From contig JAERTJ010000054.1 of the NCBI GenBank assembly GCA_016844945.1, positions 1 to 64,000 of the forward strand: DNA of 64,000 nt. Reading direction: 5' to 3'. This DNA is from Fidelibacterota bacterium (lineage in GTDB: Bacteria > Fidelibacterota > UBA8477 > JABMPR01). How positions within the stretch are numbered: the stretch's first letter is position 1; each line of letters starts with the position of its first letter. Shown here piece by piece: positions 61,126-64,000 of this stretch. A model generated the notes under the pieces. The model did not search any database. It had not been told where the DNA came from and saw only the letters and a list, made by a program, of their open reading frames with translations. The translations under genes and the position numbers were made by a program.

Positions 61126-62373
61126 GTGAAATCAAGATTTGAATATACCCTGGTCTACTCTGAGTTAGTGCCAGAAGGTGCAACCTTTAACCGGTATATG
61201 GATTCCTATACCAAGGTTCTGGATGGTCTGGGAGGAAAGCTCTGTAATGATATAAAGACCCGGGGAGCAATCCCCTTTGTGTATCTGATAACCACAGGAG
61301 GTACAGAACAGGCACTCCTGGATATTCGCCAGCAACGCCGCAAGCATTCTCCTGATGAGCCTGTGTGGATTGTGGCTCATCCATCCTACAACTCACTACC
61401 CGCCTCGCTTGAGGTTCTGGCGCGACTCCAGCAGGATGAGGAGGACGGTCGTATTTTTTATCTCCAGAGTTCAGACGACGAAGAAGGTCTTCAACAGATA
61501 AATACTGCCCTGGACAAAACCGGTTCTCCTGAACTCTTAAGCCAGACTCGAATAGGGCTGGTTGGAGCGCCTTCAGATTGGCTTGTAGCTAGTCGACCGC
61601 CAAGGGAAACCGTACGAAATGTCTGGGGTCCAGAAGTTGTGGATGTATCAATAGATGAGATAAATAGCGCCATTCAGATGGTGGCGGCGGATACTATTGA
61701 CCCCATTCGTGAGCCCTTGGTGACAGGTGCCACGGAGGTGCGTGAACCCTCTACAGCAGATCTGGATAATGTCATCAGGGTCTATCTAGCCCTAAAGACA
61801 GTCATTCGAAAGCATGATTTAGATGCACTCACTGTCCGTTGTTTTGACCTGGTCTTAAGCCTGCAAACCACTGGCTGTTACGGTTTAGCCCAACTAACAG
61901 ATGAAGGGGTAATTGCTGGGTGTGAAGGTGATCTTGTGAGTACCGTGGGGATGGTTTGGGTAAATAAACTTCTTGGTAAGACACCGTGGATGGCTAACCC
62001 GGCAAGGCTGGACGAGGCATCCAACACACTTTGGCTGGCACATTGTACAGTTCCAAGAGGGATCGTACAAGATTATGGCTTGCGCTCACACTTCGAATCC
62101 GGAATGGGTGTTGGGATTCAGGGAACCCTGGCAAATGAAGCTGTAACCCTGCTTAGAATCGGTGGGAAACGGATGGAGAAGCTATGGCTGGCTGAAGGTG
62201 AAATCATTCAGGCTGGTGATGCTGAGGACCTCTGTCGCACCCAGGCAGAAATCAGGCTAGATGATGGGAAGGTAGGTGATTTACTCAAGTCACCCCTGGG
62301 AAACCACATCATTATGGTACAGGGACATCATGCTTCCGCTCTGAAATCCTGGCATCAAACCATGATCTCTTAA
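61126..62373 (+). CDS. L-fucose/L-arabinose isomerase-like protein
   Basis: 415 residues from GTG 61126 (GGAGG five bases upstream); the ORF track uses GTG 61123. The C-terminal half matches the FucI/AraA-like C-terminal superfamily (VRCFDLVLSLQTTGCYGLAQL, EGVIAGCEGDLVSTVGMVW, HFESGMGVGIQG). The N-terminal half is a Rossmann-like segment (FVYLITTGGTEQAL). It is shorter than FucI (about 590), and the catalytic residues cannot be confirmed by eye, so sugar isomerase activity is a family-level guess. Lies in the same run as the PHP, DeoC-like and LOG genes. Confidence 0.78.
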   Translation: MKSRFEYTLVYSELVPEGATFNRYMDSYTKVLDGLGGKLCNDIKTRGAIPFVYLITTGGTEQALLDIRQQRRKHSPDEPVWIVAHPSYNSLPASLEVLARLQQDEEDGRIFYLQSSDDEEGLQQINTALDKTGSPELLSQTRIGLVGAPSDWLVASRPPRETVRNVWGPEVVDVSIDEINSAIQMVAADTIDPIREPLVTGATEVREPSTADLDNVIRVYLALKTVIRKHDLDALTVRCFDLVLSLQTTGCYGLAQLTDEGVIAGCEGDLVSTVGMVWVNKLLGKTPWMANPARLDEASNTLWLAHCTVPRGIVQDYGLRSHFESGMGVGIQGTLANEAVTLLRIGGKRMEKLWLAEGEIIQAGDAEDLCRTQAEIRLDDGKVGDLLKSPLGNHIIMVQGHHASALKSWHQTMIS

Positions 62374-62389
62374 ATAGTTTATTACCCTT

Positions 62390-63031
62390 ATGACACCACT
62401 TGAATCAATGAATGCTGCAGGGTTTGACAAGTGGTCAGGGGATTATGATGACCGCATTCTAAAACTGCAGGACAAAGGCTATCCCTTTCAAGGTTATTAT
62501 GATACACTTCGGGCTATTCAAGCTCATGTAGTTAGAGGGGAACACGCCCGAGTATTGGATATAGGGATTGGAACCGGGCTTTTAACTCATGCCTTGTATC
62601 AGAGAGGCTGTTCGGTTATCGGTATCGATTTTTCGCGTGAGATGTTGGACCAGGCTCAGTTAAAAATGCCAACAGCTCAACTTATACAATCTGATCTAAA
62701 CAAAGGGTTGCCTGAAAGTCTGCTGGATGAGCAGTTTGATGTCATCATTTCAGCCTACACCATGCATCATTTCGAAGATGATCACAAGTTCAAGCTGGTT
62801 GAGTCACTTTTACAGGTTTTGAGTCGCAGGGGTTCCATTCTTCTAGGTGATATAGCCTTTGAATCTTGGACAGCATTGGATAAAGTGAAATCAATATCCA
62901 ATGGATGGGATGACGCAGAACATTATATGGTAGCCAGTGAAATCTTGCCGAGAATGCTTGAATACAACCTAAAGGCTCGATTTATCAAAACTTCAGCAAG
63001 TAGTGGGGTTTTTGTCATTCAGCCCGTTTGA
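62390..63031 (+). CDS. Class I SAM-dependent methyltransferase (YrrT-like)
   Basis: 213 residues. SAM motif I RVLDIGIGTGLLTHAL, motif II VIGIDFSREMLDQA, then FDVIISAYTMHHFEDD and LLGDIAFES. The opening FDKWSGDYDDRI-YPFQGYYDTL is like YrrT of Bacillus, which is linked to methylthioadenosine/homocysteine recycling, but that gene context (mtn, mccAB) is absent here. Substrate unknown. Starts 17 bp after the isomerase-like gene without a clear Shine-Dalgarno. Confidence 0.85.
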   Translation: MTPLESMNAAGFDKWSGDYDDRILKLQDKGYPFQGYYDTLRAIQAHVVRGEHARVLDIGIGTGLLTHALYQRGCSVIGIDFSREMLDQAQLKMPTAQLIQSDLNKGLPESLLDEQFDVIISAYTMHHFEDDHKFKLVESLLQVLSRRGSILLGDIAFESWTALDKVKSISNGWDDAEHYMVASEILPRMLEYNLKARFIKTSASSGVFVIQPV

Positions 63032-63113
63032 TATCATTCAATTCATGCATTTGAAATAAACAGTCCTGTTGCATAACAACTATTTCTCATGCATAATACT
63101 CGCTGGAGTTATT

Positions 63114-64000
63114 ATGGATACCACCATCACTCTTCCAGCCTGGGTTTTTTTCGTGCTTCTGGTCTTTGCCGGCATCATGGTGCTGGATCGTTTATTGATG
63201 CCCAGCCTGCGTTGGTATCTTCGTCGCCGCGTGAAAAGGGTCATGGATGAAGTAAGCTCCCGTCTGGATATAAAAATTCGACCCTTCCAGTTAACCCGCC
63301 GACAAGGTCTTATCGATCAAATTCTTTTTGATGACCAGGTCATAGAGGCGGTCAAAGCCTATGCGCTGGAAAAAGACCTGCCCACATCCATTGCCCAGGA
63401 AAACGCTCGGCGATATGCAGGTGAGATTGTCCCAGCCTTTAATGCTTATGTATATTTCAGGTTTGGATATTGGCTCGCCCGTAATATTGCCCGCCTGGTT
63501 TACCGTATTCGAGTTGGATTTTTTGATGAGAATGAGTTAAAAAAGATCCCAGAAGACGCCAGCGTGGTGTTTGTCATGAACCATCGTAGCAATATGGATT
63601 ATGTTCTGGTTTCATTTCTAGTCGCAGAAAAGACAGCCCTCTCTTACGCTGTAGGTGAATGGGCCCGTATCTGGCCTCTGCAAACACTCCTCAAAGCCAT
63701 GGGTGCCTTCTTTGTCCGCAGAAACTCAGGTAATTCTCTTTACCGTAAAGTCTTAGAGCGATATGTTCACCTGTCGACGCGGGCAGGTGTCTGTCAAGCC
63801 GTGTTTCCTGAAGGTGGCTTGACAAAGACGGGGTCTTTGCTTGAACCCAGACTGGGATTCATGGATTACATGCTTAGAGAATTCCACCCAGCGTTCGATA
63901 AGGATATTGTATTTGTCCCTGTGGGGATCAATTACGACCGGGTCATTGAAGATCGCAGTCTCATCCGCAAGTTAGATCCAACAGCCTCAAAACGCGGGAA
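63114..64000 (+). CDS. PlsB-like glycerol-3-phosphate/lysophospholipid acyltransferase, C-terminus outside window
   Basis: Missed by the ORF track because there is no stop before the window end; 295 codons are readable from ATG 63114 (GGAG upstream). An N-terminal membrane helix (PAWVFFVLLVFAGIMVL) is followed by the acyltransferase motifs NHRSNMDYVL (H-x4-D), GAFFVRRNSG, and FPEGGLTKTGSLLEPRLG, arranged as in PlsB-type glycerol-3-phosphate acyltransferases rather than PlsC (FPEGTRS). It would acylate glycerol-3-phosphate or a related acceptor in phospholipid synthesis. Confidence 0.87.
   Translation, partial: MDTTITLPAWVFFVLLVFAGIMVLDRLLMPSLRWYLRRRVKRVMDEVSSRLDIKIRPFQLTRRQGLIDQILFDDQVIEAVKAYALEKDLPTSIAQENARRYAGEIVPAFNAYVYFRFGYWLARNIARLVYRIRVGFFDENELKKIPEDASVVFVMNHRSNMDYVLVSFLVAEKTALSYAVGEWARIWPLQTLLKAMGAFFVRRNSGNSLYRKVLERYVHLSTRAGVCQAVFPEGGLTKTGSLLEPRLGFMDYMLREFHPAFDKDIVFVPVGINYDRVIEDRSLIRKLDPTASKRG

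Overview
The window looks like a chromosomal segment of a Gram-negative, didermic bacterium of the FCB (Fibrobacterota-Chlorobiota-Bacteroidota) superphylum. The best fit is a Marinimicrobia (SAR406)-, Calditrichota- or Ignavibacteria-like lineage rather than a classical Bacteroides. The reasons are lipid A genes (lpxB, lpxK and a DUF374 acyltransferase), a PorV/PorQ-family outer-membrane protein, secreted proteins with FlgD-like/type IX-secretion tails (one carries the typical FPNPFNPSTT start), a TonB receptor with a carboxypeptidase-like N-terminal domain, and many genes with clear Shine-Dalgarno sequences. The taxonomic call is inference; no rRNA or tRNA gene was seen. Most of the window is ordinary core genome. 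Accessory signals are an IS3-family transposase fragment at the left edge, an AT-rich three-gene cassette at 11-12.9 kb, and a giant repeat protein at 17-27 kb.

Layout. 0-9.6 kb (minus strand): IS3 orfA fragment, SpoIID/LytB-domain protein, single-domain response regulator, a 1902-residue GAF/PAS sensor kinase and a chemoreceptor. 9.9-12.9 kb (plus): a DUF3078 outer-membrane protein and its terminator, a strongly structured untranslated region, a 76-residue secreted peptide, a predicted beta-propeller protein and a MauE-like redox membrane protein. 13-27 kb (minus): a PreP-like M16C protease, an HD-GYP phosphodiesterase, and a 3243-residue surface protein built from about 3.7-kb super-repeats of choice-of-anchor-D, DUF6923-like and SdrD_B modules. 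27.4-32.4 kb (minus): MmcQ/YjbR and a TrpF homologue, then a lipid A operon (Gfo/Idh oxidoreductase, lpxB, DUF374 acyltransferase, lpxK).

32.7-42.9 kb (plus): M32 carboxypeptidase, AHSA1/SRPBCC protein, a repeat-rich intergenic region, phosphoglycerate mutase GpmI, an M16 protease, an M1-like lipoprotein peptidase and a TetR regulator with a near-perfect palindromic operator. 43-51.5 kb (plus): a secretion cassette of a tandemly duplicated FlgD-tailed protein, a TonB-dependent receptor, a FlgD-tailed 1038-residue secreted protein with an N-terminal CXXCH, and a PorV-like protein. 51.8-55.8 kb: MenG/UbiE (minus) and a hybrid histidine kinase (plus). 55.9-64 kb (plus): a close-packed run of dienelactone hydrolase, Kua/CarF-type lipid desaturase homologue, DUF3859, FKBP isomerase, PHP lipoprotein, DeoC-like protein with altered active site, LOG family, a small unknown, a fucose-isomerase-like protein, a YrrT-like methyltransferase, and a PlsB-like acyltransferase cut by the window end.

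The best candidate for an undescribed system is the 10.8-12.9 kb block. A roughly 120-nt multi-branched RNA fold precedes a tiny Cys-containing exported peptide, which is separated by a GAAA-tetraloop hairpin from a beta-propeller gene that overlaps a MauE-like gene. It resembles, by gene content only, peptide/propeller/MauE neighbourhoods of Bacteroidota and the small-subunit/propeller/MauE logic of amine dehydrogenases. Its function is unknown.
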